Of a stretch of 64,000 nucleotides of DNA, positions 23,901 to 32,663 are shown piece after piece. The position numbers and the translations under genes are program-made. A model generated the notes under the pieces. That model searched no databases. It was not told the DNA's origin and saw only the letters and a list, made by a program, of their open reading frames with translations. Numbering within the stretch: position 1 is the stretch's first letter; each line of letters opens with the position of its first letter. Source of the stretch: Elgaria multicarinata webbii (Eukaryota; Chordata; Lepidosauria; Squamata; Anguidae); assembly GCF_023053635.1 (NCBI RefSeq), contig NC_086192.1:16716001-16780000 (forward strand). The letters are read 5' to 3'.

Positions 23901-26268
23901 CAGGGACTCCGGGCGAAGCCTGCCCTGCCTGCTGCGAAGGGAGATGGGCTTTGGAATGAAATGAATTTGTCTTTCAGGTGCTGCAAGACTCCGTGTTCTG
24001 CTGCCCCACCCCCAGCTTTGGGGAGCTACTGTGTGATGCTTGTCTTGTGCCTTGCGGGGAGGGCTAAACAAGATTAAACACACACACACACACACAAAAG
24101 GTGGCCTCTTCAGTTTGCAGCACTGTTTGTCCTCCAGAGAACATCTATCCAAAAGCTGCCCAATCCCAGGGCAGCGAGTCCCACCAGGACCAGCTAACCC
24201 TACACCCCAAAGCATCCTTCACCCCGGGGGGGGGGGCTGTATATCGTAGCACCTTTGCAGAGGAAGCGGAGTGATACCAGAATGACAGAAAATATGCCTT
24301 GGGAAAGCATACCAATAGGGAGAGGTCTGGGCTTCTTATTCAGAAGGAGGCTGTTGAGTGCCTCCCAGGCCTGGTATCAGGATCTGGCCATTGTCTGCAT
24401 GCATGCCCAGTGTGGCCTTCAGCTTTCTAGCTCTGCCTGAAGAAGAGCCTGGTGCAAACTCTGAAGCTTGCACCCTTTCACCGACACCACTCTACGGAGC
24501 AAATCTTTTATCTGAAGGTCAACAACATGGCCAGGCTTAGAAATTAACTTGAGCTGAAGTTGAGAAAACCGGGCAAGAGGCACGTTCTTGGCTTGTGAAT
24601 CATAAATCACCACATTTAAAACGGGAATCTGCGGGTCGATGTGGTTCATCACTCCTCGGACACTAATAGGATGGAGAGAAATTGCTGGGCAGAGTCTGGT
24701 CTGTCTGCAGAGGACCCCCGCTGGCATCGCGGTGAGAATGTGGTGGGCTGGGGGAGTCCGTGACCACCCAGCTTTGGACTGGATCCTGGAGGTGGCCGTG
24801 AAGCTGGTGTTTGCCCACCTTTGGCCTTGGGCTGAACGTAGTCCAGATCCACACTCGCCCACCCATGTCAACGTATCTGTTTGGACCCAGGATTCTGCCC
24901 TTGTGCGGCTCTTTTCGGGATGCCAAAAAGGTCGCCCGTTCCTTCCAATGGATGGTGCAAGATTTCAGGGTTTGCTATAAACTCCCCCGTTCAAAGCCAT
25001 GTGTCTGCTGGGTCCTATCCCCCCCTTCCTGCCCCAGTTTTGGGGTTTGGTCATTTCTACTGCCTTTGAGCCAGAGTGGCTCCCTGAGACTCTGCCAGAA
25101 TCAGCACCGGTTTGGAATTCTGTCCATCATCACACCAGGCATGAGTGTGGTCATGAAGAGTCTCTCTAGGCTTACGTAGAGCGCTTGCCCCTCAGCGTGG
25201 CCACGGCCTGCCCCAGCGCCGACTTGCTGGCAGAGGTCAGCTGACTCGGCGCTCCTGGAACGGGGCCCATGGCCCTCGGGGGTCTTGCTTGGCCCCAGCA
25301 GCATGTGCTCCAGGCACAGAGGCTGCAGGTGGCGTTTCTCCCTCGGGAAATGGCCGCCATTACATCTTGTGGCAACGAGTTCCGTAAGTCAAGATTGGGG
25401 GCGCGCGCACCGGGGGCCCTCCCCCACCCCAATCCAGCAACCTGGGCGAGGGGGCTGCCTCCTTCCCCCTCCTGCCCTTTCCGTCCCCTCCCCCCAGCGC
25501 CTGCCTGCCCATCTGGCCTGGGGAGTCCCCACCCACCCCATTAGGCGATCCTGCCCTGCACCCCCGTTCAGAGCGGGGGTCGTGATCCTGGCCACGGCGA
25601 GGCCCCAAGGGGCTCCCCTGAAGGACGTTCCGCTGAAGCTGCCCACAGGCAACGCGGGGCCGAGGGGGCGGGCGCGGGCGCGGTGCTCCCGGCCTCTCAA
25701 GCCGGGCGCTGGAGCCAACGCCGCTCCAGCCTCCCGGCAGCCGCGGCGCTCCCTCGGCGGCGTCGGGGCACGATCTGTGCCTCTCTCCGCGCTCCCCACC
25801 GGGCCTGGCAGCCCGAAGCCAGCCAGCCGGCCATCCCGGGCTCTCCGCCTCCTCCCGCCGGGGGAAGAGCGCCGGAGGAGGAGCCGTTGCCCGCGGCCTC
25901 GCGGCCCCGACGTTACTCGGGAAACGCCAGGCGCCCCGGCCGCAACGGCCCTCTGCGCTTCGCGGTCAACGGAGGTGGGCGGCTGGCGGTGGGGTGGGGT
26001 GTGTGTGGGGGGGTTCCCGCCCGCCCGCCGGCCCCACTTGGCGAAGGACGGAGCCTCTGCGTGGCCCGGCGTCTCGCCCCGACGGGCCTGGGGGCGCCGG
26101 GTGGGGCAGCCGCCGCTGCAGCGCCCGCGGGGAGGCGGAGGGGCGAGCGGCAGCACCTACCGAGGTGGCCACGACCAGCGGCAGCGGCAGCAAGGCGAGG
26201 GGCACTCCGAACAGCAGGGCGAAGTCCTTGCAGTGCATCAGCCGGCGCAGCAGCGTCGGCGGAGCCAT
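11958..26268 (-). CDS. SLC13A5: SLC13A5, sodium-dependent citrate transporter (NaCT), complete, 12 coding exons
   Basis: Exons (minus strand): 26161-26268, 22516-22644, 21863-21999, 21393-21586, 19911-20076, 19649-19771, 18720-18932, 17323-17447, 16836-16954, 14780-14941, 13061-13198, 11958-12086. All junctions are GT-AG and in phase, giving 580 aa (human, as recalled, 568). The product is a multi-pass plasma-membrane importer of citrate with Na+. Both signature loops are present: [11 protein letters not shown] (SNT at 142-144) and [13 protein letters not shown] (SNV at 477-479). Other family blocks are [38 protein letters not shown] and [16 protein letters not shown]. The C-terminus ends WANASAGN, with an N-glycosylation sequon at N575 in the place of the human NVT. 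SLC13A2/A3 were considered; the N- and C-terminal blocks and linkage to XAF1 and TEKT1 favour SLC13A5. Leu237 replaces a valine recalled in human. The ATG at 26268 has a good context (GCCATGG). Confidence 0.95.
13380..13708 (+). mobile_element. L2-type LINE 3' end in SLC13A5 intron 11-10
   Basis: The plus strand encodes a degraded ORF2 C-terminus ([14 protein letters not shown]) and ends in an A/T-rich 3' UTR closing with ACATAAAATAAATG. A (CGTA)n microsatellite interrupts it at 13540-13559. Confidence 0.55.
14005..14230 (+). mobile_element. L2-type LINE 3' fragment in SLC13A5 intron
   Basis: CATCTCTCCTCAAAACCCGC, then CTTCTCTGTGAAGTTTTG, with a terminal TTTATACAGTGCCATGCACA. These match the end of an L2-like ORF2 and its tail, more diverged than the 10530-10660 copy. 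Confidence 0.45.
14463..14609 (+). mobile_element. CR1 LINE 3' end, joined to an L2-type element
   Basis: AAGGAGGTGGTGGGCTCTCC, GAGGCCTTCAAGAGGCAGCT and CAGGCCCCTTCCAACTCTAT are the CR1 C-terminal codons and 3' UTR. The expected ATTCTATGATTCTATG end is missing because an L2-type tail begins at 14610. Confidence 0.8.
14610..14762 (-). mobile_element. L2-type LINE tail next to SLC13A5 exon 10
   Basis: TTATTTATTACATCTATATA, the CCGCCCCATAGCCAAAGC block and GGGCGGTTTACAAAAGTT are the antisense 3' UTR of the L2-type family. Its inner end is under 20 bases from the exon at 14780-14941. Confidence 0.7.
17639..17890 (-). mobile_element. CR1 LINE 3' end in SLC13A5 intron
   Basis: It starts with ATAGAATCATAGACTCCTAG and continues through GAGTTGGAAGAGGCCTACAA and GTCCAGCTGCCTCTTGAAGG to AATCCGGCTTCCTTTAACTT, the antisense CR1 3' end. 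A TTTAACTT block is repeated at its far edge. Confidence 0.85.
20222..20460 (-). mobile_element. MIR-like (CORE-type) tRNA-derived SINE, antisense
   Basis: CAACAACCCTGTGAGGTATT, GGCTGAGAGCCAGTGCCTGG, then GGGGGACTCGAACTCAGGCC (the antisense B box) give the layout of an antisense MIR-like SINE, preceded by an L2-like tail (CTTTTCCTCCAAGGAGCCCA). A related copy is at 45655-45762. Confidence 0.55.
20555..20642 (+). mobile_element. L2-type LINE tail
   Basis: TTAATTGTGCCCAGAGAGCC, the TCGGCTATTGGGCAGTATAA block and the AAATGAAATAAATA end are the sense form of the 3' UTR seen at 2628-3229 and 59337-59691. Confidence 0.6.
21030..21120. mobile_element. hAT-like palindromic MITE in SLC13A5 intron
   Basis: AGGTGCCCTAGAGGTGTGTG with AACTGCAGCTCCCA on one side and GATGGGAGTTGGAGTCCCAA with CATGTCTGGGGAAGGCTGC on the other are inverted arms of the family. 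Confidence 0.55.
22940..23362 (+). mobile_element. CR1 LINE 3' end in SLC13A5 intron 1
   Basis: One of the longest CR1 copies here. The plus strand encodes [20 protein letters not shown] and then [18 protein letters not shown], and the copy ends with CTATTCTATGATTCTAAG, the CR1 terminal octamers. It is 5'-truncated and interrupted by small changes. Confidence 0.85.
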
Positions 26269-26480
26269 GGCAGCGGCTGGACGGGGCGAGCGAGCGAGAC
26301 AGCGCCGCGGGCGCCGGGCCACGTCTTTTAAGCCGCGGCCGCCTCCCCCTCCCCCTCCCCCTCCCCCGGCCGGCTCCTCCCTCTGGGGCTCGCGGCCCGG
26401 GCCCAGCGCCCGCCTCCCTGCGGGCAGCCGTCTGCGCTGCTCAACTCAATGCAGGGCGGGGTGTGTGCCTCTGGGCGTGT
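25560..26480 (-). promoter_or_regulatory. SLC13A5: SLC13A5 CpG-island promoter
   Basis: A dense CpG stretch covers exon 1 and its flanks. On the minus strand a TATA-like CTTAAAAG lies at 26325-26332, about 57 bases before the ATG, which would put transcription start near 26295-26300. Just upstream, 26342-26370 is a tandem of GGGGGA units on the minus strand, a typical Sp1/MAZ-type and G-quadruplex-prone element. Confidence 0.6.
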
Positions 26481-26917
26481 GCAGAGTGCCCGCGCAGCCA
26501 CCCCCACGGGAAGAGCCGGGGCGGCGGCCAGTGCCGAGTCCCTCTCTTTTAGGCCAGGAGCGGCTTCACACGTTTACACACACTCACACGTGTTATGTGG
26601 GGATGATTGTCCTGTCCGACCTTATAGGGACGTTGTGAAGATCCCGGTAAGGGGGTTCCCCCTTGGGCTCTTGAAATGTGCTCTCAGGGTTTTATCTAGT
26701 TCACATTTTCGTCGTTACTTTGGGCTCTCTCCTGGGGCACCTTCCCAGAAGCAGCACTTCAGTTGACCAGGGTGGGGGGAGCAGACCTTGCATTCTCCTA
26801 GAAGGGCCGGAGAATTTTGCTCAGCCCTTTCCCCACGCAAGCCTTTCATTATAGGAAGGAGACACACATATGACACAACTTATAGATGTGATTTATTCCA
26901 CTTGCCATATCTATATC

Positions 26918-26919
26918 AA

Positions 26920-26970
<51 letters not shown>

Positions 26971-26971
26971 T
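26918..26971. repeat. (AAT)n microsatellite
   Basis: About 17-18 uninterrupted AAT units. Confidence 0.95.
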
Positions 26972-27095
26972 ACAGAGGTCAGTAACGCAGCCCTGCTTGG
27001 AGGTAATTTATAGTGAAAGTAATAACAGGACGTGTCTGGCTGCCAGCCCCTGGGCATAAGAGCTTCGGTGGTCCCTCAGGCTGGCCCAGGCACGG

Positions 27096-27531
27096 ATTTA
27101 TTTATTGCATTTCTATACCACCCAATAGCCGAAGCTCTCTAAGCGGTTCACAAAATTAAGACAATACAAGTATAAAACAAACAGTATAAAACCATAATAT
27201 AAAATACAATATAAAAGCACAACCAAGCTAAAAACAGCAGCAATGCAAAATTACAAATTTAAAACAAGTTAAAATTAATTTATAGACTGTTAAAATACTG
27301 GGAGAATAAAAAGGTCTTCACCTGGCGCCTAAAAGAATATAATGTAGGTGCCACACGAACCTCCTTAGGGAGCTCATGCCACAGCTGGGGTGGCACAGCG
27401 GAGAAGGCCCTGCTCCTCCTGGTATCCACCTGCCTCACTTCCTTTGGCAGGGGCTGACAGAAAAGGACCCCTGAGAATGACCTTAGGGTCCGGGCAGGTA
27501 CATATGGGAGGAGGCGTTCCTTCAGATAGCC
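27096..27531 (-). mobile_element. L2/CR1-clade LINE 3' end, antisense
   Basis: It starts with an (ATTT) tail and GCATTTCTATACCACCCAAT. The minus strand encodes an ORF2 C-terminus with LWHELPKEVRVAPTLYSFRR and KTFLF. It is a close relative of the copy at 2628-3229. Confidence 0.75.
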
Positions 27532-28467
27532 ATTCGGGGGTGGCTTGGGCCTTGCCCGTGCTTTGGAGCCTGGACTCTGGCCCTTGGTCCAGCATTCCCA
27601 GCTGCACGTGCACACACACACACACACACATACATACCCGGGGGCTCCTGCCGAGCCAGGATGTTGCCGTCCTCCTTTGCCCAGGCAAAGCGCCATGTGT
27701 GCCCTCGATGTGGGCGTGTTGAGGGACACCGGTGCCCAACAGCTACCAGAAAAACCGGCCTCGCCGCATTGCCAGGTGAGTCAGGGTGCCAAACAGACCC
27801 GCTTAATCTGCGGCTGATCTCCGCGGGGAGCTTGGCTGCCTCACCCCTCACTGAACTTGTGGCCTCTCCACCAGTAAGGGGTCAGGCCCAGGTGATGCAA
27901 CGGGAGGGGTAGAGATCTGGCTTCCCTCTGCCTTGCACCTGGGGCCAGGTGTGAAGGGGGCTGCATCCCCAGCCCTCAGCTGTCTAAGTGGCCTTCCCTT
28001 CACCATGGGCAACGTCTCTTTACATTCCCTCACCCACCCAGGGCAGCCCCTATCCAGGTTCAACACACACACCCCCGTCCCACCCCAGCTCTTACATTTG
28101 CAGGAAGGAACCCAACAGCCACGTTTGGACGGACGGACGGACACACCGCCTCCCCTAGCAAAAGCTCCCTCTTGAAAACCCTGTGAAGAGTTTCCCAGGA
28201 GGCCCAGCTGGGAAGGCATGGCCCTGGAGGTGAGGGGTTAATAGCGGGCACAGTGGTATCCAGGCAGGGCGTCCTTTCCGGGGGTTCTTAGTGTTTCTTC
28301 CCCAAGGAAGCGATTGTGTGAGGGTGCTGAACTGAGAACGGGAGAGATGGTGGCGATAATGGAGCTGCGGACGGACGCCACCGCGGTCTTGGAATGCCCC
28401 CAGGAAGCGGACGTGGAGCCAGGCGAGGGGGCTGGGCGGGCTGGGTCCAGGGCCAAGGAGGTTGTGT

Positions 28468-28556
28468 ACCTAGGGAGGTTGTGGGCTCTCCCACACTAGA
28501 GGCCTTCAAGAGGCAGCTGGTCAACCTTCTGTCAGGGATGCTTTAGGGTGGATTCC
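28468..28556 (+). mobile_element. CR1 LINE 3' fragment, truncated at both ends
   Basis: The CCTAGGGAGGTTGTGGGCTC block, the TAGAGGCCTTCAAGAGGCAG block and GGGATGCTTTAGGGTGGATT are CR1 terminal codons and UTR. The terminal octamers are absent. Confidence 0.75.
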
Positions 28557-30049
28557 TCCTGCGGACCTCCCTGGGTTCACAATCCCTGACACACGGCCTG
28601 GCTTGTCCTGTCCAGTACCAGGAGGCCCAGGCAGGGAGGGGCAGAGTGGCTGGCCGGCGGTGCCACTTCCCAGCGTGTCCTTCCTTGTCAAGCCACGGTG
28701 TTCCTCCCTCCCAGCTCTCCTACTGCAATGGCACCCCCAGGAGGGGCCTCTTAAACGCCGCTGCTTTGACCCCCTTGAAGTTCCCAGCCACTTGCCAGAC
28801 AAAAGGCCTCCTTATCACCCTCAGGGTGGGGGTCTCGGTCTCTCCCCCCACCCTCCCCAGGCCTCTGTGCCACTCCTGAAGGCACAGAGTTTCCCTTCCA
28901 AGCAGAGCCTGGCCTGGCCAGGGGAAGGAATGCTGGGTCCTTCACAAGGGGGGGGTTCATGGCCCCCGAGGGGGCACCCCAGAGGGAAGGCGTCTCCTGC
29001 ACCTGCCTCATTGCCACCTGGTCCCACAGGCCGCCTCCCTGCTTCATTTATTTATTTATTTAATTTAGAATATTTATATACCACAAATCCCAAGAAATGG
29101 CCCCCCTTGCAAAGGGCAGCTGGGAGTTTTTGTTGAGTGAAGCAGAAAATGCCAAGAGGGAAGCATAAAGAACAGGGGTGCTTCCAGACCGCGCACACAC
29201 GCGCGCACATGTATTGAAGCAGCTGAGGCTCCGGTGTCCTGTAAGCCATGGTTTGGTTTGCCACCATGAAAGCAAAACCGCAAGGGATCTTGTGGCACCT
29301 TGCAAACAAAGGAACCGGGAAGCTGCTACCAAAATACGTGGCTGCCTTTAAGGTACCACCGGAGGACTCTGGTCTAGTTCTGCTGCAGTAGGGCTCACGC
29401 AGCCGTGACTCCTCTGGAAATGGCTGCTGTGTCATGAAAGGTGTTAGTGGCTGATTCCCGTGGCTCATGCTGCTGCTAGACGCGTGGGAGCAAGGCCTGG
29501 CCGTTTTCTCCGATCACTTGGCACCCAGCCACTTTTATGCCTCGACTCAATGGACGTTTCGTCAAAGCCGGGAAGCTGAGCCAAGCTTATTAAGAGGCAC
29601 CTTTGGAAGGTGTGAAGAGCCTGCCTTTGAAACCCAGCCGGCCGGCTCTCTCCCAACTGTAGCTATGCTGGAAACACAGCCATGGCAATGCATCGGGAAT
29701 CCCCTGTGTGGTCACAGCAGGGTCAGAATGCAAAGTGCAAGTTAATCAACCAGTATCAGAGAAGGAAGAGAGCACCAAATTAATCCACCTTTTGTCGGCA
29801 GCCAATGGAACGGAGGCATTTCATGGATCCCAGAATCCTCCGAACCCAGAGGTGATCTTTTATGGCGGACCCCCAGAGATCAAAGGCACTCTTGTCTGCC
29901 CAAGGTGTGGTGTCTTGTTTTTTACTTTTTTAAAAGTCGCCACTTTTGCTTCCCAAAACGTGGTGGATGCGTGGAGAGGGAGGCGTATGTTGCATCTCTC
30001 ATTTTACTTCCCTCCACCCCAGTCACAGGAGCATGGATACACCCAAAAC

Positions 30050-30160
30050 TCAGGATGACACTTACGCATCTGAAGAAGCGGATTGTGGCCCACAAAAGCT
30101 CCTGCAATATTACAGTTGCTAGACTCTTTAGGCTTCCACAAGGCTCTTGGTTCCTTTAGC
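30050..30160. repeat. Interspersed repeat of unknown class
   Basis: GCATCTGAAGAAGCGGATTG, GCCCACAAAAGCTCCTGC, then CTAGACTCTTTAGGCTTCCA match a phrase I recall as widespread in reptile genomes. Related pieces are near 20800-20870 and 29275-29330. I cannot name its class. Confidence 0.4.
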
Positions 30161-30439
30161 CTGGCTACAGTTATCTACCTACGTTAAATTATGGCAGTAT
30201 ACTATAATGTATATGGAGCTGCCCTTGAAGACTGTTTGGAAACTTTACTTGGCTCAGAATATAGTAGAAAGATTATAAATGGGAGTAGGATGATGTGAAA
30301 TCTCTTCCAATTTCACCTGTTTCCACTGGCTTCTGGGCTTAACTGAAGCAGGTCCTGGTTGTGCCCTGTTAAGTCTTAACTGATGGGGGCTGGGGGGGGG
30401 GGCTGAAGGATTGCTTTCTCCCACTTGAACCTGCCCAGT

Positions 30440-30560
30440 CTCCACGATTTGCTTTGGAGGACCCCCCCCAGGTATCTCCAGCTTAGAAAGGTGGAGGCAG
30501 GGTCTTTTCCGTGTTGGCGCCCCTTCGGTGGAATCCCACCCTCAGGAAGGCACTGGCACT
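30440..30560 (+). mobile_element. L2-type LINE ORF2 remnant
   Basis: GGCAGGGTCTTTTCCGTGTT and GGCGCCCCTTCGGTGGAATC resemble the AFSV-APxxW region of L2-like ORF2 ends. It is a short, diverged piece. Confidence 0.35.
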
Positions 30561-32340
30561 GTTACCATTTGGAAGACAGGCCCGTCGACCTACAATCTGT
30601 CAACCCACACAGGATCGGTAGCGTAACTGATTTATTGGCAAGGTAAAATACCATTCCTTGGCAAGGCCCTGAACACCACCAGCCTGCAGCAGCAACCGGG
30701 TCTCTCCTTGGCCAAGGGACGAGGCGGGGGCCTCTGGGTGTCCAATTCCCTGTTCCTGGACGCAGCCCAGAGTCAAGACCTTCTCGTTTTCTGATCCTTT
30801 TGAAAGGCAATCTTGGCTTCTGCCACTCTCGTCTCATGGATCGTCACTGGACTTCTAAAATTCCTCTGCTGACTTTAGCTCCTTTGTTGATGCTATCGGT
30901 GTGTGTTTTTGTACCTGGATGGCTCATAGTGGAAAGTTACTTTGGATAATTTCTTTTAAATAGAAAAGTGGAATCTAACCAGTGGAAATAAAAAGTAAGG
31001 AGATCTGAGGAGACGCTGTGGGTGGGAGGGGAGGGCGTTCTCAGGGCCACAGGGGGCTTGGATGGTACCTAGAATGAGGGGCAGCAGTATCAATTTCCTC
31101 CTCTTAATCAGAGCCAGGATTCAGCCCCCCAAACCTGTTTCAATGTCAGGCTCAGAACTGTGAAATGTTAACAGGAAAAAGTGCCTCTGAGCACATGCAG
31201 AGTAATTTCACCTCTCCAGTCTCCCCCCCCCCCCGAGTCACCATAGTCAGACCCCACACACCTGTGATTAGGGGATGGAACTGTTTCCCAACCACCAAGT
31301 GGAGATGAGCTCAGCAGCCATTCCCCATGGTGAGAAACTGAGGCCCACCGGAAGGTCCCAGGCCCTCCTCCCTTCCCCATTCAGGAGGAGTGGACTGAGC
31401 CCCAGTGCTGCTGGGGGCCTGGCTCACCAGAGCCTGAAGTCACCATTGGCTGGCTTCACAGGAGCCATTGTTACATGGGCGGAGGGGTGTGTGAGATGGG
31501 AAACGGTCTCTGGCCCAGACATCAGAAGTGGCCCAACGAAAGATAGGTTGATTGGGCTTTGGAGACACACCGGCTGCAGCCTGTACCCAACATTTGGCCT
31601 GTTCCAGTTGCCAGCCCTGGGGCGCTGGAGGCAGGATTCTCCTTTCTTTGCCACTCTCAAAGGTACAGAAACCACCTGGCATTCCCCACCCACCCCCCTT
31701 GGGTCTCCACTGCTCCGTAATTTGTTTGAATCCCTACACCTGAACCCTTACTATGGGATGCCAACCTCCAGCACTGGCAGCCATGTTAATTAGGTGCAGC
31801 AAAAAACACTAAGCATTTTGTGACACTTTAAAGGCCAGCCATTTCTTGTGTGTGGGGGGGGGGGAGATTTCTTTTGAGATCCCTCACTTTATTATTTATC
31901 TATTCCTTCAAATACACTCCAACTGAAACGGAGGTTTCCCTTGCAGCAGCCCCGGGGAACCCCCAGGCTTGGAGGGCTGCACTGGGCCCCCAGGCAGGCT
32001 GGATTTGACCTACGGTCTGGGTGTCAGTAGCCCTGCTCTGGAATGACAAGTTGGGTTTGTGTAGCATCTGGGCTCTGTGGTGCAGGCAGGAGGCCCAATC
32101 CTGGCATCTCCACCTAAGGGGACCAGGGCACAGGCGAGGGATGGGACAGGGGCCTGAGGACGGACGCTCGCTCTCGCTTTCTCTCGCTCTCTCTCGCTCT
32201 CTCTCAATCTCTCTCTCTATAAATCTCTGGCCCTCTGCTCCCCTCTCGTGGCCAGCTCTGGTGCTCTGCGCGCTTGGAGAGCTGCCGTCGAGTTTTACTC
32301 CGCCGTGCCTCTATCGCAACGTGTCCCCCGCCCCCGGCTC

Positions 32341-32424
32341 GACTACAACTCCCAGCATTCCTGACCATTGGCCATGCTGGCTGGAGCTTCTGGGAGCTGC
32401 AGTCCGAAACATCTGGGGGCACCC
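32341..32424. mobile_element. hAT-like palindromic MITE in the XAF1 5' flank
   Basis: GACTACAACTCCCAGCATTC, the GACCATTGGCCATGCTGG centre and TGGGAGCTGCAGTCCGAAAC form a well-kept inverted repeat. It lies about 240 bases upstream of the XAF1 start codon. Confidence 0.7.
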
Positions 32425-32587
32425 AATGCGCGCGAGGGGGCTGCTCTCTCGAGACGGGAGGGGGACAAGGAAGCCCCGGGGTGCAGGAGGCAGAGGAGGG
32501 ATGGCTCTCTTCCCCCCGCGGCGGCCACGCTCGCCCTCCAGCCCCCCCTCCAGGCCGCCCGGGACGCGGCTCCGGCGCGAGCGGCTG

Positions 32588-32601
32588 AGTTTCGTTTTCC
32601 C
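32588..32601 (+). promoter_or_regulatory. XAF1: ISRE, consensus match
   Basis: AGTTTCGTTTTCCC fits AGTTTCNNTTTCNY at every defined position. It is 63 bases before the XAF1 ATG. XAF1 is known as an interferon-stimulated gene, so ISGF3 or IRF binding here is expected, but function is inferred. Confidence 0.75.
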
Positions 32602-32629
32602 CCCCCCCCCCCCGGCAGAGTGCAGAAAT

Positions 32630-32640
32630 GAAAGTGAAAG
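32630..32640 (+). promoter_or_regulatory. XAF1: IRF-binding element (GAAAGTGAAAG)
   Basis: GAAAGTGAAAG fits the GAAANNGAAA core of IRF sites and contains AAGTGA, the PRDI-type unit. It lies 24-34 bases before the XAF1 ATG. I recall an IRF-1 site reported close to the human XAF1 start codon, so the position may be conserved. Confidence 0.65.
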
Positions 32641-32663
32641 GCGGCGCGAGCCCGAGCCGACCC

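Larger units (their letters stand above)
26400..32560. other. Head-to-head intergenic region between SLC13A5 and XAF1
   Basis: No gene is supported. It contains an (AAT)n microsatellite, an L2-type LINE (27096-27531), a CA repeat near 27608-27631, a truncated CR1 (28468-28556), an A/T-rich LINE-like tail near 29043-29100, fragments of an unnamed repeat around 29275-29330 and 30050-30160, an L2-like fragment (30440-30560), a TC-rich tract (32165-32222) and a hAT-like MITE (32341-32424). The rest shows no coding signal. Confidence 0.5.
32440..32663 (+). promoter_or_regulatory. XAF1: XAF1 core promoter / 5' UTR region (CpG-rich)
   Basis: A CpG-rich block directly in front of the XAF1 start codon, continuing to about 32920. 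It contains a consensus ISRE (32588-32601), a long C tract (32599-32613) and an IRF element (32630-32640). No convincing TATA box is near; the TATAAAT at about 32217 is over 400 bases away. Confidence 0.55.

Noticed and set aside
25285-26331. 348-codon plus-strand open frame across the SLC13A5 promoter
   Set aside because: It lies in a CpG island where stops are rare, runs antisense to SLC13A5 exon 1, has no recognisable domain and is full of R, G, P and A.
32217-32223. TATAAAT as the XAF1 TATA box
   Set aside because: It is about 440 bases from the start codon, inside a TC-rich simple repeat and on the far side of a MITE; the CpG-rich block at 32440-32663 is a better promoter.
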